Counted from the first letter of the stretch, positions 1 to 6,726 are shown. The stretch is 12,346 nucleotides of DNA from Thiohalocapsa sp. (GCF_019695415.1 NZ_JAIFKJ010000107.1:1-12346); one strand, 5' to 3'. Notes: generated by a model from the sequence alone, not told the origin. Numbers and translations: made by a program.

Positions 1-1346
1 TCATTGGCCACCTTCAGGAAGGGCACCACGCCCTGGGACTTGCCGTTGGTGCCCTTGATGTGGGCACCCATGCCGCGCACCCGGGTCCAGTCGTTGCCGA
101 GCCCCCCGGCGAACTTGCTGAGCAGCGCGTTGTCCTTGACGGCGCCGTAGATGCCGTCCAGGTCGTCCGGCACCGTGGTGAGGTAGCAGGAGCTGAGCTG
201 GGGGCGGAGCGTGCCGGAGTTGAACAGCGTCGGCGTCGAGCTCATGAAGTCGAAGCTGGACAGCAGCTCGTAGAACTCGATGGCGCGCTCCTCGCGGTCG
301 ATCTCGTTGATGGCCAGCCCCATCGCGACACGCATGAAAAACGCCTGGGGCAGCTCGAAGCGGGTGCCGCGGTCGGTGTGGATGAAGTAGCGGTCGTAGA
401 GGGTCTGCAGGCCTAGGTAGGTGAACTGGAGGTCCCGCTCGGGCCTGAGTGCGGCGCCGAGACGGGCGAGATCGAAGCGCGCCAGCTGCTTGTCCAACAG
501 CTCCAGGTCACCGGCCCGCTGGACGTAGGCCGCAAAGTAATCGGCATAGCGCTCGCCCATGTCGGCCTGGGTCTCGACGCCGACGGCCATGTCGAGGAAG
601 CCCAGCGCCTCACGACGCATGATGTCCAGCAACAGCCGCGCCGCCGCCTGGCTGTACGCGGGCTCGCGCTCGATCATCGCGCGTGCCGACATCACCAGGG
701 CCTGGCTGACGTCGGCCTCTTTGACGCCGTCGAAGAGATTGCGCAGCGTGTCTTTGAGGATGGCCTCCGCATCCACGCCGTCGAGTCCGCGGGCAGCCTC
801 TTCCACCAGCTTCGCGAGCCGCTCGGTGTCCAGCGGGCGGGTGCTGCCGTCGGCCAGCGTGACGTTGATCCCCTGGTCTCCGACAGCTTCGGCGGCGCTC
901 TTTTCGGCGCGCTCGCGGGCGCGGGCCTCGCGGTAGAGCACATAGTCGCGCGCCACCTTGTGCTCGCCGGCGCGCATGAGTGCCAGCTCCACCTGGTCTT
1001 GGATATCCTCGATGTGCACGGTGCCGCCCCCTGGCAGACGCCGGGTCAGGGCGCTCGCCACCTGCTCCGTGAGGCGCTCCACCTGGTCGTGAATGCGCGA
1101 AGAAGCCGCGGCACTGCCCCCTTCCACGGCCAGAAAGGCCTTGGTCATGGCCACCTTGATCTTGTTCGCGTCGAAATGCGTCACCTTGCCGTTGCGCCGG
1201 ATGACCTGCACCCGGCCCGGTTGGTGGCCGCCCAGGTCTGCTGTGGTGGTCCCTGCCTGCGTGGCCTGGGGCTGCGGGTGCGCCGCTGCTGCGGTCTGAT
1301 CCGGCTGCTCGGGGTTCGGGTTCTCGACAGACGTTGCGGCGGCCAT
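1..1346 (-). CDS. nrdA: Class Ia ribonucleoside-diphosphate reductase, alpha (large) subunit, 3' end outside window
   Basis: NrdA reduces ribonucleoside diphosphates to deoxyribonucleotides in the cytoplasm, together with the radical-bearing NrdB subunit. The first 448 residues are visible; the frame is still open at the left edge. Residues 1-45 are an Ala/Pro/Gln-rich extension. Residues about 46-138 form an ATP-cone (VIRRNGKV followed by FDANKIKVA), the allosteric overall-activity site. Residues about 159-245 look like a second, more diverged cone (NVTLADGSTRPLD, then NLFDGV), as is known in Pseudomonas NrdA. The catalytic barrel follows, with FMSSTPTLFNSGT at 367-379 and SSCYLTT, where Cys387 is the first of the active-site redox cysteines. 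The other catalytic cysteines lie beyond the window. The ATG is preceded by GAGGAG at 8-nt spacing, and no other in-frame start fits as well. Expression is probably controlled by NrdR (boxes at 1457-1504). nrdB is expected downstream, off the left edge. Confidence 0.95.
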   Translation of the reverse strand, partial: MAAATSVENPNPEQPDQTAAAAHPQPQATQAGTTTADLGGHQPGRVQVIRRNGKVTHFDANKIKVAMTKAFLAVEGGSAAASSRIHDQVERLTEQVASALTRRLPGGGTVHIEDIQDQVELALMRAGEHKVARDYVLYREARARERAEKSAAEAVGDQGINVTLADGSTRPLDTERLAKLVEEAARGLDGVDAEAILKDTLRNLFDGVKEADVSQALVMSARAMIEREPAYSQAAARLLLDIMRREALGFLDMAVGVETQADMGERYADYFAAYVQRAGDLELLDKQLARFDLARLGAALRPERDLQFTYLGLQTLYDRYFIHTDRGTRFELPQAFFMRVAMGLAINEIDREERAIEFYELLSSFDFMSSTPTLFNSGTLRPQLSSCYLTTVPDDLDGIYGAVKDNALLSKFAGGLGNDWTRVRGMGAHIKGTNGKSQGVVPFLKVAN

Positions 1347-1354
1347 GGGCGGTT

Positions 1355-1360
1355 CTCCTC
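1355..1360 (-). promoter_or_regulatory. Shine-Dalgarno of nrdA
   Basis: On the minus strand GAGGAG lies 8 nt before the ATG at 1346. It decides this start over anything downstream and means that the Ala/Pro/Gln-rich N-terminal extension is translated. Confidence 0.75.
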
Positions 1361-1456
1361 TGGCTGGTTCCGGTCTTCTTGGGGGTCAGCCGGAGCTCGA
1401 TGCGTGCAGGCGCCTGGCGTCGCAGCGCGAGCAACTTGAGCTCCCAGCGATGAGGT

Positions 1457-1472
1457 CAGGAATATATATGTT
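1457..1472. promoter_or_regulatory. NrdR box II (degenerate)
   Basis: The AATATATAT core matches the A/T centre of the NrdR consensus, but the flanking C and G are replaced. In this register there are exactly 16 bp between the two boxes (centre-to-centre 32 bp), the spacing known for NrdR pairs. A register shifted by 2 bp would also be possible. The box covers the -10 element of the nrdA promoter. The second box of a pair is often the weaker one, so the degeneracy is not disqualifying. Confidence 0.7.
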
Positions 1473-1488
1473 CAGATGGACCTGTCAA
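1461..1488 (-). promoter_or_regulatory. Sigma70-type promoter of nrdA
   Basis: On the minus strand a perfect -35 TTGACA (1488-1483) is followed after 16 bp by TATATT (1466-1461), five of six matches to the -10 consensus. Transcription would begin near 1454, giving a leader of about 108 nt. The -10 lies inside NrdR box II, and the -35 directly abuts NrdR box I. Repressor binding would therefore block polymerase. Confidence 0.7.
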
Positions 1489-1504
1489 CCACAATATATT
1501 GTGC
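1489..1504. promoter_or_regulatory. NrdR box I
   Basis: Positions 1490-1503 form a perfect 14-bp palindrome, CACAATATATTGTG. It matches every core position of the known NrdR box consensus acaCwAtATaTwGtgt. NrdR is the zinc-ribbon/ATP-cone repressor of ribonucleotide reductase operons. Its dATP/ATP-loaded oligomers bind paired boxes. The box sits immediately upstream of the -35 element. Confidence 0.88.
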
Positions 1505-1515
1505 CCAACCCGGTG

Positions 1516-1529
1516 GCCAACGCGTTGGC
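1516..1529. promoter_or_regulatory. Perfect 14-bp palindrome upstream of NrdR box I, possible operator
   Basis: GCCAACGCGTTGGC is a perfect inverted repeat with a central CG. Its centre is 26 bp upstream of that of NrdR box I, at about -69 from the predicted start site. It could be an extra operator or activator site for nrdA. I do not recognise the binding protein, and the element could be fortuitous in GC-rich DNA. Confidence 0.35.
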
Positions 1530-1533
1530 AGCC

Positions 1534-1553
1534 TGTGCATGTCCTGTGGACAA
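1534..1553 (-). promoter_or_regulatory. Two adjacent DnaA-box-like 9-mers upstream of nrdA
   Basis: On the minus strand TTGTCCACA (1553-1545) matches the DnaA box TTATNCACA at 8 of 9 positions. ACATGCACA (1542-1534) matches at 7 of 9. They are in the same orientation, 2 bp apart, and centred near -90 relative to the predicted nrdA start site. DnaA regulation of nrdAB is established in E. coli, so the placement is sensible. Imperfect 9-mers also occur by chance. Confidence 0.4.
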
Positions 1554-1564
1554 CTCGCCGGCTA

Positions 1565-1581
1565 CGCGGCGCTGAGCCGCG
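1565..1581. other. GC-rich hairpin in the intergenic region
   Basis: CGCGGC and GCCGCG form a perfect 6-bp stem around a 5-nt loop. No T-tract follows on either strand, so it is not a typical rho-independent terminator. It could slow transcription arriving from the upstream gene at 1680-2420. Confidence 0.3.
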
Positions 1582-1619
1582 CCGTTATGGGGATGCGCTG
1601 TGGGTGGATGCCCTGGTGG

Positions 1620-1661
1620 CTGGGTGGTGATCGCCGTGGGCTGGGTGGTGATCGCCGTGGG
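1620..1661. repeat. Exact 21-bp tandem duplication (two copies)
   Basis: Two identical 21-bp units lie head to tail at 1620-1640 and 1641-1661. Each begins CTGGGTGGTGATCG and ends in GGG. They start 18 bp beyond the stop codon of the membrane-protein gene. A GGTGG-rich stretch just before (about 1599-1619) may be a decayed third copy. It looks like slippage or a small variable-number repeat. Confidence 0.85.
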
Positions 1662-1679
1662 GGCTAAGCCCGGCTGCGC

Positions 1680-2420
1680 TCAGCGAACTTCGACGACGAA
1701 GTACTTGGATGGCGTCTGGCGGGAGAGGTCGATCGGAGCCGAATAGGTGCGAGTCTCGCCGGGCTGCAGCTCGGGGATGTCGGCGGGGGTGATGGTCTGG
1801 CTCTTGTCGAGCCGGGCGATGCCGGTCTGGAGGCCGGCCTCGTCGAACAGCACGATGGTGACCCTGGGCAGGACCGGGCCGGTGCGCCCGTTGTGCAGCA
1901 CGGCGCTGAACTCGACGGTGCGCTCGTTGCCCAGCCCGGATTGCACGAAGGTGATGTTCTTGACGTACTGGTCGTTCAGCTCGATCTGCCGGGCGAAGAC
2001 CAGCTCCTCGATGCCGGGAACGCGGTTGGCGAGCAGAATGCGCACGTCGTTCGTGAGCTCGGTGATGCGCGCGTTGGCCTGGGCGAGCTCGCCCTCGAGC
2101 TGCTGTTGAGCGCCCCTGAGCTGCGCTTCGTTGCGGCTTAGGCGGTTGACGTGAAACGAGAGCATGACGGCAAGCATGGCGCTCACTACCAAGCCCGCTG
2201 CCAGCAGGGCTGCCAGTAAGCGCAGCCGCCGAATCTTGCGGCGACTGCTGCTGGAGCTTCGCGTGCGCCTGATGCGCGGGCTTCGGCGTCGCTGTACCGG
2301 CTCTGCCAGGCCCTCGGGGCGGCCGTCCCCGTCGGGCTGCGGCGGCGGATTCATGTTGCTGCGCGGGACCGTGTCGCTCTGACCGCGGCTGTGCCAGTTT
2401 GGGTTCCGGATATCATGCAT
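1680..2420 (-). CDS. Uncharacterised single-pass membrane protein with coiled coil and C-terminal beta-rich domain
   Basis: I do not recognise this 246-residue protein. Residues 1-65 are hydrophilic, Pro/Gly-rich and then strongly basic, with a run of five serines at 55-59 and a block RRKIRRLR at 60-67. One transmembrane helix follows at about 67-89, so by the positive-inside rule the N-terminus is cytoplasmic. Residues about 90-130 look like a coiled coil rich in Q, L, E and N. Residues about 135-246 alternate like a beta-sandwich (VEFSAVLHNG, RVTIVLFDEAG, LQPGETRTYSAP, KYFVVEV), similar in style to DUF3426/FxLYD-type domains and probably periplasmic. The ATG at 2420 has GGAG 6 nt upstream. 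An in-frame start at 2693 would run antisense through the cytochrome gene and is rejected. The gene is divergent from the cytochrome and lies upstream of nrdA on the same strand. Confidence 0.72.
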   Translation of the reverse strand: MHDIRNPNWHSRGQSDTVPRSNMNPPPQPDGDGRPEGLAEPVQRRRSPRIRRTRSSSSSRRKIRRLRLLAALLAAGLVVSAMLAVMLSFHVNRLSRNEAQLRGAQQQLEGELAQANARITELTNDVRILLANRVPGIEELVFARQIELNDQYVKNITFVQSGLGNERTVEFSAVLHNGRTGPVLPRVTIVLFDEAGLQTGIARLDKSQTITPADIPELQPGETRTYSAPIDLSRQTPSKYFVVEVR

Positions 2421-2447
2421 TGACCGCTCCACTGCGTCCGACTTCTC

Positions 2448-2477
2448 ATGGTACCGGTTGCCGGTCGCCCATGTCAG
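2448..2477 (-). promoter_or_regulatory. Weak candidate promoter for the membrane-protein gene
   Basis: On the minus strand CTGACA (2477-2472, five of six to TTGACA) is followed after 18 bp by TACCAT (2453-2448, four of six). It ends 27 bp before the ATG. It is only suggestive. The rest of the divergent gap (2421-2605) shows no better promoter in either direction. Confidence 0.25.
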
Positions 2478-2595
2478 CGGTGCCGTTCTCTGTCGTGCGC
2501 CGGCTGGGCCGGCACAGACATCAGGGGGAGCGGATGCGATACTGCGCATTGATGAGAATGGACCCGCACCGCAGAGGCGGGCCACACCTGCCACC

Positions 2596-2600
2596 GGAGG
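2596..2600 (+). promoter_or_regulatory. Shine-Dalgarno of the cytochrome c4 gene
   Basis: GGAGG lies 5 nt before the ATG at 2606. It supports this start over upstream in-frame ATGs (2399, 2474, 2534, 2552) and over the internal Met at 2663. The chosen start gives an n-region of about 33 residues, long but basic, ahead of the hydrophobic core. Confidence 0.6.
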
Positions 2601-2605
2601 ACAGC

Positions 2606-3466
2606 ATGCCTGCAGCTTTCCACAACGCAGCGAGGCCATCGTGCTCGCCAGCTCGACCGCGGATGGATGCCGCCGCCGCAGATCGGGTCCCAAGCCAAGT
2701 CGGCTATTGGCTGTTGTTGCTAGCGTTCATGGCCCTGCCGGTGCTTGCGCAGACGCCTGCGGCGGCAGAAACGCCTGATGACCCAGCAGCCGTGGCGCAG
2801 GCGGAATACGACGCCGTCATGGCGCTGACGCCGGACCCTGAGAATGGCCGACGGGTATACCTCACCTGCGCGGTGTGCCACCTGCCGGAGGCCTGGGGGA
2901 GCACGGACGGTACCTATCCGCAGGTCGCGGGGCAGCTGCGCACCGTCATCATCAAGCAGTTGGCGGACTTTCGCGCCGGCAACCGCGCCAACCCGCTCAT
3001 GTATCCGTTCTCGGTGCCGAGCATCCTCGGCGGGCCGCAGGAGCTGGCCGACGTCGCCGCTTATGTGGCGCAATTGCCCATGACGCCGCACAACGGACTC
3101 GGCCCCGGCACGGACCTGGCGCTCGGTGAGAGCCTCTACCAGGAGCACTGTGTGGATTGCCATGGTCCAGAGGGCGAGGGCGATATGCGCGAGCACATCC
3201 CCGCGCTGGCGGGGCAGCACTATGCCTATCTGATGCGCCAGTTCGAGCAGATCGCAAGCGGCGAGCGGCGCAACGCGGATTCCAAAATGACGGAGCAGAT
3301 TCAGGGCTTCACCGCGGCGGAGCAGTCCGCGGTGCTCGACTACACGTCCCGGTTGCGCCCGCCGGCCGAGAAGCTCGCCCCGGACGGCTGGACCAACCCG
3401 GACTTCCCGAGCTTTGTCCGTGACGCCGCCGGCATCCGCGCCAAGCCGCCCGCGCCGCCCAAATAA
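2606..3466 (+). CDS. Dihaem cytochrome c4-type protein, exported
   Basis: This is a periplasmic electron carrier of the cytochrome c4/c553 type, which usually passes electrons between the bc1 complex or other donors and a terminal oxidase. The 286-residue product has a hydrophobic signal core at about 34-48 (YWLLLLAFMALPVLA), with likely cleavage after Ala48. Two similar haem domains follow: CAVCH at 88-92 and CVDCH at 182-186, each followed by a copy of the family pattern (YPQVAGQ at 104-110 and PALAGQHYAYL at 199-209). Likely distal methionine ligands are Met132 and Met228. The length fits the family plus a long N-terminal region and a Pro/Ala-rich tail. It stands alone here, divergent from the membrane-protein gene and convergent with the RND transporter, so its redox partner cannot be inferred from context. 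The family is sure; the exact subtype (c4 versus other class I dihaem) is less so. Confidence 0.9.
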   Translation: MPAAFHNAARPSCSPARPRMDAAAADRVPSQVGYWLLLLAFMALPVLAQTPAAAETPDDPAAVAQAEYDAVMALTPDPENGRRVYLTCAVCHLPEAWGSTDGTYPQVAGQLRTVIIKQLADFRAGNRANPLMYPFSVPSILGGPQELADVAAYVAQLPMTPHNGLGPGTDLALGESLYQEHCVDCHGPEGEGDMREHIPALAGQHYAYLMRQFEQIASGERRNADSKMTEQIQGFTAAEQSAVLDYTSRLRPPAEKLAPDGWTNPDFPSFVRDAAGIRAKPPAPPK

Positions 3467-3523
3467 TGCCTTTTTCGGGCCTTGCGGCAAGCCTGAACAG
3501 GCGCCGCGTAGCTCGGCGGGTGT

Positions 3524-3539
3524 GCTGACGCAGGTCAGC
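3524..3539. other. Stem-loop over the stop codon of the RND gene
   Basis: GCTGAC, loop GCAG, GTCAGC gives a perfect 6-bp stem. It lies between two convergent genes and covers the RND stop codon (3535-3537). Neither strand has a downstream T-tract, so it is at best a weak or factor-dependent termination or stability element. Confidence 0.3.
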
Positions 3540-6500
3540 CGTTCGGCGCCCCCACGGGCTCGCCGGCCGCAGACATCTCAGCCGCAGGGCCCCCGTGCCG
3601 GCCCAGAATCCGATAAATCATCGGCACCAGCAGCAAAGATACCAAGAGCGAGAAGCCGAGCCCCCAGACGATGACGATGGCGAGCGGCTGAAGCATCTCC
3701 GAGCCTTCGCCAACGGCGAGCGCGAGCGGCAGCATGCCGAAGACCGTGGTCAGCGTGGTCATCAGGATGGGTCGCAGCCGCAGACCCGCGGCGCTGACGA
3801 TCGCATCCGGCATCGCCAGCCCATCGCGGCGGCGCAGCTCGATGAACTCCACCAACACGATGGCGTTGTTCACGACGATGCCGGCCAGCATGATGAGGCC
3901 GAGCCAGACCGGCATGGATACAGGCGTATCGGTTTGTCCCAGCCCAAGCACCACGCCGATGAGCGCGAAGGGCACGGACAACAGAATGATCAGCGGGTTG
4001 CGCAAGGACTCGTACTGCACCGCCATGACCACCAACACCAGGAACAGCGCCAACGCCAACAGGACGCGACCCAAATCGCGGCCTTGCTGCAGCGTCTCAA
4101 GCGCCCCCGCCTCGTACAGGGTATAGCCGCGGGGCAGCGGCAGATCTGCGAGCGACGCCAGCGCGTCGTAGATTGCACCCTCCAGGGTCGCATCCCCGGC
4201 TACGGAGGCAGAGATCTCCACCACCCGTTGCTGGCGGTCGCGCATGATCTCCGCCGGTTGCGGCAGCAGGTCCACCGCAGCGATGTCGCCGAGCCGGATG
4301 GGCCGACGCGGCTCCGTGTTGCTGAAGAGGATGATGGATTCCAAGTCTCCGGGGGCGCCCACGTCGGCGCGCTCCAGGCGCAGGCGCACATCGATGCTGC
4401 GGTCGCCGTCGATGAGCCGCGTGACGCTTTGTCCCTCCAGCGCGAAGCGCAGCACCGCGCCAACGTCCTCCACGTCCAGCCCGTAGCTCGCCGCCCGACG
4501 GCGATCCAGGCGCACCGAGAGCTCGCGGGTCACGTCCTCGTTTGAATGCTGCACATTGCTCAGGCTCGGGATGTCCTGGAGGCGCTCCACGGCCATGTCC
4601 GCCAGTGCAATGAGCCTGTCCAGCTCCGGCCCTTTGATGCGCAGGCTCACGTCGTCGTCGCCGCGGTTGTAGCGGATACCGCGCACGCCGGAGGTGTAGA
4701 AATAGGTGCGCAGGCCCGGGATGCCCTCTGCCTTCAGCAGTTGCTTCAGCCGCTCGATGAAGGCGTCTGACGAGAGCCCATCGCGCTCGGCGGCGGGCGC
4801 GAGCAACACCTGGATGCCGCCCCGGCTCGGGCTCTCCCAGGACGAGCGCCCGAACACCCAGCCGCCGACCGTGGTGAACACGGCGTCCACTTCCGGCTGC
4901 GCCGCGACGATGGCCTCGACTCGGCGCACCATTTGGTCCATGCGCTCGACATTGATGCCGTCATCCGCCCAGAGCGCGATCTGGACGTCCCCTTCGTCCA
5001 GCTCCGGGAGGAACTGCTGCTCGCCGCCGAAGAAGCCCGGCACCGCGAGCGCGAGCCAAACGCCGAAGCCCGCCACCACCAGCCAGCGCCACGGCAGCAA
5101 ACGGCGCAACAGCCACGCATAGCCCGCCTGCAAAGCACCGACGCCGCGGTCGATGCTGCGCCGAACCCGGCCTTCGCCACTGGCCGGCACCCGCCCAGCG
5201 AGGGCTGGCACCAGGGTGAGGGCGACCACCAGCGAGGCGAGGATTGCCGCGGAGATGGTGAAAATCAGCTCTCGGAACAGCAGCCCCACCAGCCCGCCGA
5301 TAAACAGGAAGGGGAGCACGGCGGCGAGGTTGGTGGACGTGGAGGCGACGATGGCGCTGGTGACCTCGCGGGCCGCGTTGATGGCGGCCGGTGCGGGTGC
5401 CTCGCCCAGGCGCTGGTGGCGCTGGATGTTCTCCAGCATGACGATCGTGCTGTCCACCAGCATGCCGACACCAAGGGCGAGTCCGCCCAAGGTCATGATG
5501 TTCAGGTTGAGCCCGAACGCTGCCATGAGGATGAAAGTGACCAGCACCGCAATGGGCATGGCGCTGCCGATGATGAGCGTGCGTCGTAGGCTGCCCAAAA
5601 ACAGATAGACCACCAGCATCGCGAGCCCGGCGCCGGTGAGCGCCGCCTGTGCCGCATTCCGCAGGCTTTGGCGGATGTAGCGGGCCTCGTCATCCACCTT
5701 GCGCACCGCGATGTCCGGTGGGATACGACCCTGCGCGTTCAGCGTCGCCAGTGCTTCATCCACGGTATCGACGACGGCGACCGTATTCGACAGCGGCTGT
5801 TTCTGGATCGACAGCTTGATGCCGGGCTCGTCGTTCAGGCGGATGCGCAGGCGCTCGGGTGCGGCGCCGTCCGTGACTCGGGCGACGTCCCCGACGCGCA
5901 GCAGTCCGGGCGGGGCACGGCTGCCGTTGCCGGCCCCGGCATCGCCTGCCGCAGCCGTGGCGTCCATCCCGCCGCCAGGCAACGGCAGCGGCAGATCGAC
6001 GATCTGCGCGGCGGTCTCCAATCGCCCGCCGATGCGCCCGCTGATTTCGCCATCGGTCATCATGAGCCGACCCGCCGGCATGTCGCGGTTCGCCTCCTGC
6101 AGGCTGTCGCGCAGGTCCAGTAGGTCAAGCCCGACGCCGGCGAGGCGATATTGGTCGGCTATGACGCTAACTTCCCGCTCCAGGCCGCCACCCACCTCCG
6201 CCGCGGCGATGCCGGGCAGCGTCAGCAGCGAGCGGCTCAGGGTGTACTCCGCCCAGTCCCGCAGCTCCACGGCATCGCGCAGGTTGGAGCTCACGACGTA
6301 CTCGGCCACCGGGCGTTGGGAGGGGTCGCGCTTGTAGATGACCGGCGGCTCGATCGTCTCCGGCATGAAGCGGCGCGCCTGATCCAGGCGGTTGCTCGCA
6401 TCTCGCAGCGCACGGTCGATGTCCTCGCCGTAGCGGAAGGACAGGTCCACAGAACTGCGCCCCTCCCGGCTCTCGGATTGGATGGCGACCGCACCCTCGG

Positions 6501-6726
6501 TGACGGCGAGCTGTTCCTCCAGAAAACGGGTCACCTCGTCCTCCATGACCTGAGCCGGCACACCCGGGTCCAGCACCCGCACCCGCACGTCCGGGTAGAT
6601 GATGCGTGGCAGCAGGTCCAGGTTCAGGCGGCCCAGCGCGAAGCCGCCAAGCACCATCACCGCCAGAGTCAGCATGACGACGCCGATGGGATGGCGGACG
6701 GACCAGGTGGAGATGCCGGTGATCAT
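3535..6726 (-). CDS. RND-superfamily efflux transporter, inner-membrane permease subunit
   Basis: This is a proton-driven inner-membrane pump of the hydrophobe/amphiphile efflux type, which would export drugs, lipids or other amphiphiles as a trimer. The 1063 residues fit the family, with the expected duplicated layout. There is TM1 at about 13-32 and a first periplasmic part to about 345. TM2-TM6 run from about 360 to 510, with the TM4 signature GMLVDSTIVMLENI at 421-434. TM7 is at about 548-564 and the second periplasmic part opens with FLPELDEGD at 572-580. TM8-TM12 run from about 885 to 1040, with GIVVNNAIVLVEF at 949-961 in TM10. AcrB has Asp-Asp in TM4 and Lys in TM10; here they are Asp425-Ser426 and Asn953-Asn954. 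A Gly/Ala-rich insert lies at about 248-276. No adaptor or outer-membrane channel gene is in view, and substrate cannot be assigned. The ATG has no clear Shine-Dalgarno and follows a hairpin. Confidence 0.93.
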   Translation of the reverse strand: MITGISTWSVRHPIGVVMLTLAVMVLGGFALGRLNLDLLPRIIYPDVRVRVLDPGVPAQVMEDEVTRFLEEQLAVTEGAVAIQSESREGRSSVDLSFRYGEDIDRALRDASNRLDQARRFMPETIEPPVIYKRDPSQRPVAEYVVSSNLRDAVELRDWAEYTLSRSLLTLPGIAAAEVGGGLEREVSVIADQYRLAGVGLDLLDLRDSLQEANRDMPAGRLMMTDGEISGRIGGRLETAAQIVDLPLPLPGGGMDATAAAGDAGAGNGSRAPPGLLRVGDVARVTDGAAPERLRIRLNDEPGIKLSIQKQPLSNTVAVVDTVDEALATLNAQGRIPPDIAVRKVDDEARYIRQSLRNAAQAALTGAGLAMLVVYLFLGSLRRTLIIGSAMPIAVLVTFILMAAFGLNLNIMTLGGLALGVGMLVDSTIVMLENIQRHQRLGEAPAPAAINAAREVTSAIVASTSTNLAAVLPFLFIGGLVGLLFRELIFTISAAILASLVVALTLVPALAGRVPASGEGRVRRSIDRGVGALQAGYAWLLRRLLPWRWLVVAGFGVWLALAVPGFFGGEQQFLPELDEGDVQIALWADDGINVERMDQMVRRVEAIVAAQPEVDAVFTTVGGWVFGRSSWESPSRGGIQVLLAPAAERDGLSSDAFIERLKQLLKAEGIPGLRTYFYTSGVRGIRYNRGDDDVSLRIKGPELDRLIALADMAVERLQDIPSLSNVQHSNEDVTRELSVRLDRRRAASYGLDVEDVGAVLRFALEGQSVTRLIDGDRSIDVRLRLERADVGAPGDLESIILFSNTEPRRPIRLGDIAAVDLLPQPAEIMRDRQQRVVEISASVAGDATLEGAIYDALASLADLPLPRGYTLYEAGALETLQQGRDLGRVLLALALFLVLVVMAVQYESLRNPLIILLSVPFALIGVVLGLGQTDTPVSMPVWLGLIMLAGIVVNNAIVLVEFIELRRRDGLAMPDAIVSAAGLRLRPILMTTLTTVFGMLPLALAVGEGSEMLQPLAIVIVWGLGFSLLVSLLLVPMIYRILGRHGGPAAEMSAAGEPVGAPNG

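Larger units (their letters stand above)
1347..1679. other. nrdA control region / intergenic gap
   Basis: This 333-bp gap between the membrane-protein gene and nrdA holds no credible gene. Reading toward nrdA on the minus strand it contains an exact 21-bp tandem duplication, a GC hairpin, two DnaA-box-like 9-mers, a 14-bp palindrome, NrdR box I, a -35 TTGACA, a -10 TATATT overlapping NrdR box II, and an untranslated leader of about 108 nt. The AT-rich island at 1461-1502 contrasts sharply with the GC-rich surroundings. No clear rho-independent terminator for the upstream gene is seen: the GGGC/GCCC hairpin near 1661-1672 lacks a T-tract. Confidence 0.7.

Noticed and set aside
2502..2516. GCCGGC-TGG-GCCGGC inverted repeat in the divergent region
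   Set aside because: Each half is itself a 6-bp palindrome made only of G and C, common by chance in this base composition, and it is not placed on a recognisable promoter.
2421..2693. A longer N-terminus for the membrane protein, starting at 2693
   Set aside because: It would run through the divergent promoter region and into the cytochrome gene on the opposite strand. The ATG at 2420 has a good Shine-Dalgarno and the extra 91 residues look random.
2720..3490. A 256-codon minus-strand frame opposite the cytochrome gene
   Set aside because: The plus strand encodes two CXXCH haem motifs and a signal peptide; the opposite frame has no recognisable features.
3467..3534. Rho-independent terminator between the cytochrome and RND genes
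   Set aside because: There are short inverted repeats and a run of five T, but the T-run precedes the hairpins on the plus strand and no hairpin on either strand is followed by a T-tract.
3595..4545. A 316-codon plus-strand frame opposite the RND gene
   Set aside because: The translation is rich in His, Gln and Arg without fold-like hydrophobic patterning, and it mirrors the codon usage of the RND gene on the other strand.
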